The notes beneath the pieces were generated by a model. The model saw only the letters and a list, made by a program, of their open reading frames with translations, made no database searches and was not told the origin of the DNA. From Betaproteobacteria bacterium GR16-43 (lineage in GTDB: Bacteria > Pseudomonadota > Gammaproteobacteria > Burkholderiales > Usitatibacteraceae), in the NCBI GenBank assembly GCA_001953215.1, contig CP019169.1:806001-870000 (forward strand): a stretch of DNA of 64,000 nucleotides, in the 5' to 3' direction. Within the stretch, counting starts at the first letter, position 1; the number at the start of each line of letters is the position of its first letter. A program made the position numbers and the translations under genes. Positions 38,600 to 46,716 of this stretch are shown piece after piece.

Positions 38600-40800
38600 T
38601 GAAAGCGCCGCTTCGCGTCCTGGCGTTCTCGCTCGCGGCTTTCGCCACGATGGGCGCGCGCGCCGACGTCTTCAGCGACGCCTACCAGTGCGTGAAGGCC
38701 AACGCGAAGCTGGCGCTCGTCACCGCGGAAGTCGGTCCGGGTGCCGTGGAGTTCGTCGTGACCAAGCCGCAGTGCGTGGCGCTGGTGACGTCACCGGCGC
38801 CCGTGCCCACCGGCGTGATGGTCGGCACGCTCGGCCTCACCGCCACCGGCGTCCTGCCGAAGAAGAACCCGGGCTGCGAAGGCGCGCTCTACACCACCGC
38901 GGCGAAGCCCGTCGCGAGCATCCTCGACAAGCTGGGCATCCTGCCGGCGAGCGTCAACAAGCAGATCGCGAGCGGAGCCTCGAACGAGGCGATCGGCCAG
39001 GCGGTGCAGGCCATCCCGGGTTCGTCGATCGCGTTCGCGTCGTTCAGCTGCGGCTGCGGGCTCTCCAACGCGGGCCTCAATCCCGACACGGTGAAGGAAA
39101 TCTACAAGGCCACCCTCGCCGCGGGCAGCAAGTGCGCGGACGTGCTCGGCAACGCGATCGAAGGCGGCGCGAAAGCGATCGAGTCCGCCGCGAGCGCGGC
39201 CGGCGATGCGCTCTCGGGCCAGACGAAGCACATGGATCCGCAGAAGTACTACGCACTCTACTTCCGCCCGCGCCTGATGGCGGACTACGCCACGTTCCGC
39301 ACGCAGCCGCAGAACCTGCGTCCGTACCTCGAGACGGTCGAGCCCGTGCCGCAGTGCGAGCACTACTTCGACAAGCACACGATGTCGGAAGCGAACGCTT
39401 CGAAGACCTGCTACGCGCTGCGCGACCAGTACGTGGCGGAGTACGCGCAGAAGCAGCCGCAGATGGAAGAGACGCGGCAGATGACGGACCTGCGCACGTT
39501 CGGGTCCGAGACCCAGAGTGCCGGCCGGTTCCTGCTCAACAGCGACACGGGCCCCTATGGCAAGTACTGCGGCACCCGATTCAAGACGGAGCCCGGATAC
39601 ACCGTCGACAAGCGGGCGCGCGAAAACTTCCAGCTGGCCTGCATGACGACCGCGGGCCTGTACCTGGGCTACACCGTCAAGCACTACGAGTTCAAGTTCC
39701 CGAACTGGACCTACACGGTCAACCAGAACAGCCCGGATCGCTTCCAGAACCGCATGGCGGCCGCGGCCAACAATCCCGGCGGGCGCAAGGCGGCGGACAT
39801 TCGCAAGCAGGCCATCGACCAGCTCTTCGCGGAATTCGCGCCGCTCGCCGACAAGGCGTATCCGGCGTGGGTGTCCACGGTCGTGAAGGAGGAGAAGGAA
39901 GCCGATGCGAAGGGCATGAAGCAGGACGCCCTCAACAAGGACAAGGAAGCCAAGGACAAGGCCGCCAAGGAAGCGAAGGACAAGGCCGACGCGGCCAAGG
40001 GACTCGCCGAGGCGCAGGCCGGTTGCAAGGACGAGCACTGCAAGGCCGACGTGGTCTCCTATCTCGCGAATTGCAAGAGGACCGGCGGCACCGAGGGCGC
40101 TCAGTTGGAGTCCGGGCTCCAGTGCAACCTGAACCTCGGCGTGCTGCACGACGTCTCCGCACGGCGCGTGGCGATCGACGCGAAGTTCGACGGGCAGGTG
40201 AAGGGCCTGCTCTCGGTCGTCTGCCCGCCGGACAAGGATTGCTCGACCGGCGTTCACCGGCAGCGCGCGGAGATCCAGGCCGAGGAAGACAAGGTCTGGA
40301 AGTACGTGCTCGACAGTGCCAACGCGCGCGGCAACACGAAGAACGCCAAGGCGACGATCTACGCGGAGACGCTGAACCTGCTGAAGCCGATCGAGGCGAA
40401 GACCATCGTCGCCGCGACCGTGACGCGCAACTTCCAGGCGGTGCCGCCCACCGTGGCGAACGTCCCGCCGGCGGTGGCACCGCCGAAGCCGCCCGTCGTG
40501 GCCTACGCGCCTCCTGTCACGCCCACCACGCCGGTGAAACCCCCGACCTCGATTCCGCCCAAGGTTCCACCCGCGATCGTTCCGCCGCCGGCACCGCCGC
40601 CGTCCTTCCCCACGGGCGCGGGTTCGATCGGAAACAACCTTGCCGCGAACGGCAACGCCTCGCTCGTGAAGGACTGCGAACCGAAGAGCGCGGTGGAGAC
40701 GCAGCAACTCGTGTGCACGAACGACGCGGCGCTGAACCGCTGCCGTTCCCTCATCGCCAGCGGCAAGGTGCGCAGCTGCGTGGCCAAGTCCGGCCGCTGA
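38599..40800 (+). CDS. Large exported protein with Lys-rich and Pro-rich segments, unknown
   Basis: A 733-residue protein with a signal peptide ending near MGARAD. It has many paired cysteines (YQCVKAN, KPQCVAL, SCGCGLS, QCEHYF, KTCYALR), a lysine/alanine/glutamate-rich charged helix around residues 430-475, and a proline-rich linker around 615-670 before a Cys-containing C-terminus. No known domain is recognised. The start at 38599 overlaps the DUF3617 stop, so it is coupled. The CsgG-like gene follows 19 bases later with a similar leader. An extracellular or surface assembly role is a guess from context. Confidence 0.75.
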   Translation: MKAPLRVLAFSLAAFATMGARADVFSDAYQCVKANAKLALVTAEVGPGAVEFVVTKPQCVALVTSPAPVPTGVMVGTLGLTATGVLPKKNPGCEGALYTTAAKPVASILDKLGILPASVNKQIASGASNEAIGQAVQAIPGSSIAFASFSCGCGLSNAGLNPDTVKEIYKATLAAGSKCADVLGNAIEGGAKAIESAASAAGDALSGQTKHMDPQKYYALYFRPRLMADYATFRTQPQNLRPYLETVEPVPQCEHYFDKHTMSEANASKTCYALRDQYVAEYAQKQPQMEETRQMTDLRTFGSETQSAGRFLLNSDTGPYGKYCGTRFKTEPGYTVDKRARENFQLACMTTAGLYLGYTVKHYEFKFPNWTYTVNQNSPDRFQNRMAAAANNPGGRKAADIRKQAIDQLFAEFAPLADKAYPAWVSTVVKEEKEADAKGMKQDALNKDKEAKDKAAKEAKDKADAAKGLAEAQAGCKDEHCKADVVSYLANCKRTGGTEGAQLESGLQCNLNLGVLHDVSARRVAIDAKFDGQVKGLLSVVCPPDKDCSTGVHRQRAEIQAEEDKVWKYVLDSANARGNTKNAKATIYAETLNLLKPIEAKTIVAATVTRNFQAVPPTVANVPPAVAPPKPPVVAYAPPVTPTTPVKPPTSIPPKVPPAIVPPPAPPPSFPTGAGSIGNNLAANGNASLVKDCEPKSAVETQQLVCTNDAALNRCRSLIASGKVRSCVAKSGR

Positions 40801-40819
40801 ACCTCGAATGGAGAACCCC

Positions 40820-41548
40820 ATGAAGACACTGATCCTCGTTTCCCTCGTCGCCGTGGCCCTGGCTCCCGCGGCGCACGCCGCCGATGCGAAGGTGGACCGC
40901 TCGAAGGGCACGCAGAAGCTGCAGGACATGGGCAAGGCCGCGACCCGGCCCTATGTCACGGTCTACGAAGTGAAGTCCAACGTGAGCGAGATCGACGCGC
41001 GTGGCACGACCGCGATGTTCACCACCGCGCTCATCAAGAGCCGGCAGTTCCGCGTGGTCGAGCGCAATCGCCTCGCCGAGGGCGTGGGGCGCGAACGCGA
41101 AATGAACGCGAGCGGCGTCACGAGCGGCGAAGGCGCCACGAAGCAGTTGAAGGGCGCGGGATTCGTCTTCGAGGCGTCGATCACGGAACTCGCCACGCAG
41201 GTGAAGTCGTCCTCGAGCGGCTTCTCCATCGGCGGCATGCAGGTCGGCCAGTCGGCGGGGCAGGATGAGCTGGGCATGGACATCCGCGTGCTCAACGTGC
41301 AGACGGGTGAAGTGCTGGACGCCATCAACGTGCGCAAGAAACTCGATTCATCCGGCTCGAGCGTGAATGGCGTGGGCTCCTTGCTGGACACGATCGCCAG
41401 CCGCCGCGGCATCAACACCGGCGGCCTCACGCCCGACGTGAACGCGCAGAACTCCAAGCGCGAATCGCTCGACCGGGCGCTGCGCGAGCTGATCGAGCTG
41501 GCCGTGCTCGAGCTCGCTTCGCGCCAGAAGGAGTGGGAGCTCGATTAG
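40820..41548 (+). CDS. CsgG family exported protein
   Basis: A 242-residue protein with a signal peptide ending near APAAHAAD. The CsgG-type segment includes TTAMFTTALIKSRQFRVVERNRL, GAGFVFEASITELA and LGMDIRVLNVQTGEVLDAINVRKK. CsgG forms the curli secretion pore in Enterobacteria; many relatives are periplasmic or outer-membrane-associated components of other systems. No lipobox cysteine is seen, which differs from CsgG itself. ATG at 40820 follows GGAGA. It is the last gene of the ECF-kinase-exported-protein run, followed by an inverted repeat. Confidence 0.85.
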   Translation: MKTLILVSLVAVALAPAAHAADAKVDRSKGTQKLQDMGKAATRPYVTVYEVKSNVSEIDARGTTAMFTTALIKSRQFRVVERNRLAEGVGREREMNASGVTSGEGATKQLKGAGFVFEASITELATQVKSSSSGFSIGGMQVGQSAGQDELGMDIRVLNVQTGEVLDAINVRKKLDSSGSSVNGVGSLLDTIASRRGINTGGLTPDVNAQNSKRESLDRALRELIELAVLELASRQKEWELD

Positions 41549-41579
41549 GGGCCAGCTCGAGTAAGCGAGTATCGATTAA

Positions 41580-41619
41580 GGGGTCAGACCCCAATTGGGG
41601 ATAATTGGGGTCTGACCCC
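41580..41619. repeat. Inverted repeat related to the 30331-30618 element ends
   Basis: Perfect 17-base arms at 41580-41596 and 41603-41619 (GGGGTCAGACCCCAATT and its complement) with a six-base centre. It may be a collapsed copy of the element at 30331-30618, whose ends also read AATTGGGGTC. It lies between the CsgG and NRDE genes and could act as a terminator, but no T tract follows. Confidence 0.7.
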
Positions 41620-41631
41620 ATTGACTTCCCC

Positions 41632-42393
41632 ATGTGCCTCATCGCCCTCGCCTGGAAGGCTGACCCCCGCTACTTGCTCGTCGTCGCGGCCAATCGCGAC
41701 GAGTGGCGCGAGCGGCCGACCGAAGCGGCGCAATGGTGGAAGGACCATCCCGAAATCCTCGCGGGGCGCGACCTCCAGGCGGGCGGCACGTGGATGGGCG
41801 TCACGAAAAGTGGGCGCTTCGCGGCCGTGACGAATTTCCGTGATCCGTCGGACAAGCGCTCCACGGCCCTTTCGCGCGGCAGCCTCGTCGCCGACTTCCT
41901 GCTCTCCGAAGCGACGCCCGGCGAATATCTCGATCACCTCGCCGAACGCGCGCCGCTCTTCAACGGCTTCAATCTCCTCGTGGGAGATCGGCAGGCGCTT
42001 GCCTATTTCGGCAGCCGCGAAAAGACGCAACGCACCGTGACGCCGGGCGTGCATGGACTTTCGAACCATCTCCTCGACGAGCCCTGGCCGAAGGTGACGC
42101 GCGCACGGCGCGGGATGGAAGTTGCAATCGCCGATACGAATCCCGCGAATCGGCTCTTCGCGGTGCTCTCGGATCGCAGCGTCGCGGCGGATGGCGAGCT
42201 GCCCGACACGGGCGTGGGCCTCGCGTGGGAGCGGCGGCTGGCGCCCGCGCTCATCACGGGGACGGACTATGGGACCCGCGCTTCCACGGTGCTCACCATC
42301 GCGTCCGATGGCGCCGTCACCTTCGAGGAACGCACGCTCGACGCAGCGGGCGCCCCCTCCGGCGTCCAGAAAATCGCCTTCCGCGTATCATGA
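41632..42393 (+). CDS. NRDE (TANGO2-like) family protein
   Basis: A 253-residue protein. The N-terminus MCLIALAW places Cys2 as a possible N-terminal nucleophile, and the family motif is present in VAANRDEWRERPTE. Other marks are GGTWMGVTKSGRFAAVTNFRDP, SRGSLVADFL and GVHGLSNHLLDEPWPKV. The family is linked to haem handling and metabolism in eukaryotes; the bacterial role is unclear. ATG at 41632 is set by the conserved Cys2. A small hypothetical gene follows after 39 bases. Confidence 0.92.
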   Translation: MCLIALAWKADPRYLLVVAANRDEWRERPTEAAQWWKDHPEILAGRDLQAGGTWMGVTKSGRFAAVTNFRDPSDKRSTALSRGSLVADFLLSEATPGEYLDHLAERAPLFNGFNLLVGDRQALAYFGSREKTQRTVTPGVHGLSNHLLDEPWPKVTRARRGMEVAIADTNPANRLFAVLSDRSVAADGELPDTGVGLAWERRLAPALITGTDYGTRASTVLTIASDGAVTFEERTLDAAGAPSGVQKIAFRVS

Positions 42394-42432
42394 TCCAAGG
42401 CGTCCGGGAATTGGCTTCAGGGAGAGACCCGA

Positions 42433-42684
42433 ATGGATACCGAAAGAACCGTCAAGAACCCGTACATCCAGGTCGTCGAGGATCACCTGGAAAGCGGGGA
42501 TCCCCCCGAAACGAAGGCGGCCCTCGATGCCCTCGTGGCCAAGGGGCGTTCGCCTGGCGAGGCCAAGCAGCTCGTGGCCACCGTGGTGCGCGACGAGATG
42601 TCGGAGATGATGTCCGCCGGCCGGGAGTTCGACAACGCGAAGTACGCCGCGGCCCTCAAGAAGCTGCTCGCCACCGAAAGGTAG
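42433..42684 (+). CDS. Small conserved-looking protein, DUF1841-like pattern
   Basis: An 83-residue helical protein. The segment HLESGDPPETKAALDALVAKGRSPGEAKQLVATVV followed by GREFDNAKYAAALKKL resembles the helix-turn pattern found in DUF1841-like proteins, but the match is by eye. Function unknown. ATG at 42433 has AGGGAGAG about 8 bases upstream. Confidence 0.7.
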   Translation: MDTERTVKNPYIQVVEDHLESGDPPETKAALDALVAKGRSPGEAKQLVATVVRDEMSEMMSAGREFDNAKYAAALKKLLATER

Positions 42685-42879
42685 GCAGCCCGCGCGGGCG
42701 TTTCCCCTCGCCCGGGTAACGTCCGACTAACGCGGCGGTGAGGCACGCGGCCGCCCCATCCCTTACGATCACGCTTGGAAGTGAAACGTGGCGTATGTAA
42801 AAGCCGACTGTAGGGGCTCTGGCGGGGTGCTGCCGTGACCCAAAAAAGAAGCCCCGCGCCAAACACGGAGGAAGTACCG

Positions 42880-44010
42880 ATGAGGTTTTTCCAGCGGGCC
42901 CTTGCGGTCCTGTCGGCGGCGATCGCGCTGTCCGCTCATGCCGCCGCTCCCGGCGTCACCGCCAACGAAATCCTGATCGGCCAGGACGTCGACCTGACCG
43001 GCGCCATCGCCGTGCGCATGAAGCCCCTGCTCCAGGCGGCCGACGCGTACTTCGAAAAGGTCAACGCCGCCGGCGGCGTGAACGGCCGCAAGATCAAGAT
43101 CGCCCGCCTGGACAGCGGCAACAAGCCCGACAAGACGAAGGAAAACATCAAGGCCTTCGAGAAGCAGGGCGTCTTCGCGATGTGGGCGATCTCGGGCACC
43201 GGCAACGTCGGCGCGGCGCTGCCCCTGCTCACGGAGAAGGGCATCCCGCTCATCGGCTCCACCTCGGGCGCGGACAGCTTCTACAACAAGAAGAACCCCG
43301 TGCTCATCAACCTGAAGGCGGGCTACGGCGACGAGATCCGCCGGATGATGGGCCACCTGAAGGACACCTACACGACCCGCGTGGCGATCCTGTACATCGA
43401 CAACGGCTTCGGCAAGGAAGCGCTCAAGAGCGCGCAGGAAGCCGCGAAGGCGAACAACCTCGAAGTGGTCAACATTTCGTCGCACAAGGAAGACGGCTCC
43501 GACATGGACGCCGCCGCGCAGGCGACCGCGAAGGCCAAGCCCGCCGCGGTGCTGATGCTCACGCTTTCCGGTCCGGCGCCGAAGATGATCGACGCGTACG
43601 TGAAGACCGGGCACCGCTCGCAGATCTTCGCGCTGTCGATCATCGCGGCCGACGCGCTCTACAAGTCCATCGGCGACAAGTCGCGCGGCGTGATCGTGAC
43701 GCAGGTGACACCCTTCCCCACCGACCGCAACATCCAGCTCGTGCGCGAGTACCAGGACCTCGTGGTTCCCAAGGGCGTGAAGGATTTCTCGCACGCCGGG
43801 GTCGAGGGCTACATGTACGCGAAGGCGCTCGTCGAAGGCCTGCAGGCGGCCGGCAAGAATCCGACGCGCGAAAGCCTCATCGGCGCGTTCGAGAAGATGG
43901 ACAGCAAGAACCTGGGCGGCCTCAAGCTGAGCTTCTCGCCCGAGAAGCACAACGGCAGCGACTTCGTGGAGATCACGATGATCGGCCGCGAGGGCAAGCT
44001 GGTCCGCTGA
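42880..44010 (+). CDS. Branched-chain amino acid-type ABC transporter binding protein
   Basis: A 376-residue periplasmic protein of the Liv/urea/amide binding family (Peripla_BP_6). The signal peptide ends near ALSAHAA; then VTANEILIGQDVDLTGAIAVRM, YFEKVNAAGGVNGRKIKI, LIGSTSGADSF and IDNGFGKEAL are typical. The ligand is not evident. No permease or ATPase genes are adjacent, so it is a stand-alone binding protein here. ATG at 42880 follows GGAGGA at 42868-42873. A 195-base gap upstream holds only a weak CCCGCGCGGG hairpin and a possible weak promoter. Confidence 0.92.
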   Translation: MRFFQRALAVLSAAIALSAHAAAPGVTANEILIGQDVDLTGAIAVRMKPLLQAADAYFEKVNAAGGVNGRKIKIARLDSGNKPDKTKENIKAFEKQGVFAMWAISGTGNVGAALPLLTEKGIPLIGSTSGADSFYNKKNPVLINLKAGYGDEIRRMMGHLKDTYTTRVAILYIDNGFGKEALKSAQEAAKANNLEVVNISSHKEDGSDMDAAAQATAKAKPAAVLMLTLSGPAPKMIDAYVKTGHRSQIFALSIIAADALYKSIGDKSRGVIVTQVTPFPTDRNIQLVREYQDLVVPKGVKDFSHAGVEGYMYAKALVEGLQAAGKNPTRESLIGAFEKMDSKNLGGLKLSFSPEKHNGSDFVEITMIGREGKLVR

Positions 44011-44020
44011 CCTCGCCGTC

Positions 44021-44040
44021 GCCCCCGCGAAGGCGGGGGC
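44021..44040. repeat. REP-like hairpin at a convergent junction
   Basis: A perfect eight-base stem GCCCCCGC with a GAAG loop, filling the 30-base gap between the Liv-type gene and the convergent YHS gene. It has the same core as 10731-10748 and 61561-61578. A terminator role for both genes is likely, though there is no T tract. Confidence 0.6.
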
Positions 44041-44637
44041 CTAGAGCTTCCCCGCGGCCTTCGCCGCGGCCACTTCCTTCGCGAGCTCCTCGCCGCTCTT
44101 CCAGTGCGGCACGCGGAAGACCATCCGCTTCGAGCGCTGCCAGAACGCGTTGTTGCCGTTCATCTCCTCGCCCCAGTACTTGTTGGCGAGCGCCATGTTC
44201 TCCTTCGGGTGGAGCAGGAACGCATCCTTCGCGCCCTGCCCGCCGAAGATGTAGAGCTTGCCGTCGATCATCACCCACGAGTTCGCGTTGCCGCCCCACG
44301 GAATGCCGTAGACGATGCCGTTGGTGCAGTAGCCGCCGAACTGCGGGATGTACTTCTCCGGAGCGGCGTCGAAGAGCTTCTTGTGCTCGGCAGATGCGAA
44401 GCGGAACGTGACGCCCTTGTAGACGCTCTTCACCGACGGATCGCCGGGCTTCTCCGCGTTGTCCGTGAAGTAGTTCACGACGTCGTAGCCGAAGAGCATC
44501 AGGTGCTTGTCGCCGCCTTCGGAAACGGCGTTCACCGGCGAGAGGCCTTCGCCGGGACTTTGCGTGATCATCGGGGCACAGCCCGCGGCGCCGAGCGCGA
44601 TTCCCAGCGCGGCGATCCCTCTTGCGAAGCGATTCAT
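44041..44637 (-). CDS. YHS domain lipoprotein
   Basis: A 198-residue protein with a lipoprotein signal peptide (lipobox LGAAGC, about residues 17-22). The mature part has FGYDVVNYFTD, YKGVTFRFASAEHKKLFDAAPEKYIPQFGGYC, matching YHS-type proteins that bind metal or act near membrane enzymes. The function is unknown. ATG at 44637 starts the signal peptide; a longer frame upstream overlaps the neighbouring gene. It is 10 bases downstream of a small membrane protein. Confidence 0.88.
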   Translation of the reverse strand: MNRFARGIAALGIALGAAGCAPMITQSPGEGLSPVNAVSEGGDKHLMLFGYDVVNYFTDNAEKPGDPSVKSVYKGVTFRFASAEHKKLFDAAPEKYIPQFGGYCTNGIVYGIPWGGNANSWVMIDGKLYIFGGQGAKDAFLLHPKENMALANKYWGEEMNGNNAFWQRSKRMVFRVPHWKSGEELAKEVAAAKAAGKL

Positions 44638-44647
44638 GTGTTCTCCT

Positions 44648-44989
44648 TCAGGAAGACAGGCCCACGGGGGCGAGATACAGGACGGTGATCCAGGCGTTCC
44701 CGGAGAGGACGAACGCGAGGAGCGCAAAGGCCGCGCTCATCGCGAACACCGCGGGACGCGCGAGCAGGCTCCTCGAGACGCAAGCGCGCAGCGCGGCCGC
44801 GAATTGCCGCAGGCTCTCGCGGACCATGACCAGCAGGGGTGCCACGAAGCTCAACAACACGAGCCACGTGAGATCCACGCCGCCCATCATCATGAGGAAC
44901 GCGATCTCCGGCACCGCGACCGCGAGGAGCGCGAGGACAAGCGCCACCAGCACCTGCGTGGCCTTCCCGAGTTCGTCCCATCGCCGCAT
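44648..44989 (-). CDS. Small membrane protein of unknown function
   Basis: A 113-residue protein with about three hydrophobic helices (TQVLVALVLALLAVAVPEIAFL, LTWLVLLSFVAPLLVMV, AMSAAFALLAFVL). No family is recognised. ATG at 44989 (MRRWDELGK) lies 11 bases after the TsaC-type stop. It is probably in an operon with the YHS lipoprotein, and a partnership between them is possible. Confidence 0.7.
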   Translation of the reverse strand: MRRWDELGKATQVLVALVLALLAVAVPEIAFLMMMGGVDLTWLVLLSFVAPLLVMVRESLRQFAAALRACVSRSLLARPAVFAMSAAFALLAFVLSGNAWITVLYLAPVGLSS

Positions 44990-45000
44990 CGCGTTTCTCC

Positions 45001-45981
45001 TCAGGGTTCGTCCGATTCGCCCGACCCCTGGGCCGCGCGCGTCAATCGGTCGTTCACCGCTTCCCATGCTACATCCGGGGGCGGCGCTTCCACGAGGATG
45101 ACATCGGCACCGCTGGTATCGAGCGAACGCAAGTGCGCGTATAGATCGTGCGCGTAGGCGGTCGAATTCTCCGGCGCGCTCTGCCAGTGGGAGGCGGCCG
45201 ATGCGCGTCCTGGGCCGCGGGCGAGGACGGCCACGCGTTTTCCGGCAGCCGCGAGTTCCCGCACGCGAAGCTCGAGGGCCCCCTCGCCCGTGAGTTCGAG
45301 CGGCGTGCGCGGTGCGTAGTGCGCGGCGAGCGTGCCCGAGGCGCGCGGGGCTTCGTCATCTCGCGACCGCGGCATCTCGCCGAGCGCTTCCGCGAGTTGC
45401 TCGCGCGTGATCGCACCCGGGCGCAGCAACACCGGCGTGCCGCGCGACAGGTCGAGGATGGTGGACTCGATGCCCACGTCGCAGGCGCCGCCATCGAGGA
45501 TCATCAGGTCCGGGCCGAATTCATCGCGCACGTGTTGTGCCGTGGTCGGGCTCACGTGGCCGAACTTGTTGGCCGAAGGTGCCGCGATGGCGCCGCTGCC
45601 GGTTTTCGCGAACGCGTTCAACAGCGCCTGGGCCATCGGATGCAAAGGGCAACGCAGGCCCACGCTGTCCTGGCCGCCGGTCACCGAGGGAGAAACACGC
45701 TCGGCCTTCTCGAGGATGATCGTGAGCGGACCGGGCCAGAACGCCGTCGCAACCTTGCGCGCGGATTCCGGGATGTCGCGCGCCCAATCGCCGAGCGCAT
45801 TCGCGTTCGCAATGTGCACGATCACCGGATGGTCGGCGGGACGGCCCTTCGCCGCGAAGATCTTCGCAACGGCGTTCGGGTTGGCGGCATCGGCACCGAG
45901 GCCGTAGACGGTCTCCGTCGGGAACGCGACCAGCTCGCCCGCGGCAAGACGGGCGGCCGCGGCGGCGAGGTTATCCGGCAT
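45001..45981 (-). CDS. L-threonylcarbamoyladenylate synthase (TsaC/Sua5)
   Basis: A 326-residue enzyme that makes the threonylcarbamoyl-AMP used for the t6A37 modification of tRNA. The YrdC domain shows LVAFPTETVYGLGADA, KIFAAKGRPADHPVIVHI, WPGPLTIIL, VGLRCPLHP and APSANKFGHVSPTTAQHV. The C-terminal Sua5 domain (about 205-320) follows GTLAAHYAPRTPLEL, so this is the long Sua5 type. ATG at 45981 is chosen over 45999 because the family begins with this helix. It overlaps the methyltransferase stop by 11 bases. Confidence 0.93.
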   Translation of the reverse strand: MPDNLAAAAARLAAGELVAFPTETVYGLGADAANPNAVAKIFAAKGRPADHPVIVHIANANALGDWARDIPESARKVATAFWPGPLTIILEKAERVSPSVTGGQDSVGLRCPLHPMAQALLNAFAKTGSGAIAAPSANKFGHVSPTTAQHVRDEFGPDLMILDGGACDVGIESTILDLSRGTPVLLRPGAITREQLAEALGEMPRSRDDEAPRASGTLAAHYAPRTPLELTGEGALELRVRELAAAGKRVAVLARGPGRASAASHWQSAPENSTAYAHDLYAHLRSLDTSGADVILVEAPPPDVAWEAVNDRLTRAAQGSGESDEP

Positions 45982-46711
45982 GTCGGCCGCACTGCACATG
46001 CAGCGGCAACGTCACGCGCCTTGTCCCCTCGCCCCACACCGGCGCGAGCCGCGCGCGGGCCTCAGCGAGATACGTGGGCTGCGATTCGAGCAATCGGCGC
46101 GTGGCGCTCCAGCTGCCTACGTAGTCCAGCAACTGGTCGACCGTCCAGTCCCGCTCGATTCCCGGCGCGGGGAAGGCGACGCGTGCAAACGGAAATGGCA
46201 CGTCCTTGTACTCGTCCCACAGCAACCGGTTCTGCTTCGGCCAGTGCGGCCGCAGCGGATCGAGGACGGTACGCTCGAACTCAAGCTCCATCGCTGGGTC
46301 GAGATCCGTGCGGTAGTAGCCGACGACGAGCAGCAATCCACCTGGACGCAGCACGCGCTTCGCCTCTGCGTAAAACTTCGCGACATCGAACCAATGCAGG
46401 GCCTGCGCGACGCAGATCGCGTCGAAGCTCGCGGCAGGAAAATTCGTCGCTTCCGCGGGCTGCACCGAGTACGTCACGCCCGACGCCGCGATCGCATCTC
46501 CGATCTGCTGCGCACTCGCGTCGGTCGCTTCCACTCGGTCGAAGTACCGCGCAAGGCCGATCGCGGCCTGGCCGCTGCCGGTGGCGCAGTCCCACACGCT
46601 CGCGTGGCCGGGTGCGAGGCGCGCGAGCTCACGGAAGATCGCGTCGGGATAGCTGGGCCGCGACTGGGCATAGACGCTCGAGTGCTTCGAGAAATGGTCG
46701 ACGAACGCCAT
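45971..46711 (-). CDS. Class I SAM-dependent methyltransferase
   Basis: A 246-residue methyltransferase. Motif I is VWDCATGSGQAAIGLA, followed by VEATDAS, VAQALHWFD and VLRPGGLLLVVGY. The HWFD segment resembles the UbiE/trans-aconitate methyltransferase-like group; the substrate is unknown. ATG at 46711 lies 5 bases after the polA stop, and a TTG at 46720 is a less likely alternative. It lies in the polA to tsaC run on the minus strand. Confidence 0.9.
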   Translation of the reverse strand: MAFVDHFSKHSSVYAQSRPSYPDAIFRELARLAPGHASVWDCATGSGQAAIGLARYFDRVEATDASAQQIGDAIAASGVTYSVQPAEATNFPAASFDAICVAQALHWFDVAKFYAEAKRVLRPGGLLLVVGYYRTDLDPAMELEFERTVLDPLRPHWPKQNRLLWDEYKDVPFPFARVAFPAPGIERDWTVDQLLDYVGSWSATRRLLESQPTYLAEARARLAPVWGEGTRRVTLPLHVQCGRHAG

Positions 46712-46716
46712 GGCAC

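Noticed and set aside
42805-42830. A possible sigma-54 promoter (TGGCGGGGTGCTGCC) before the Liv-type gene
   Set aside because: The GG and GC elements are nine bases apart instead of ten, and the flanking consensus is poor.
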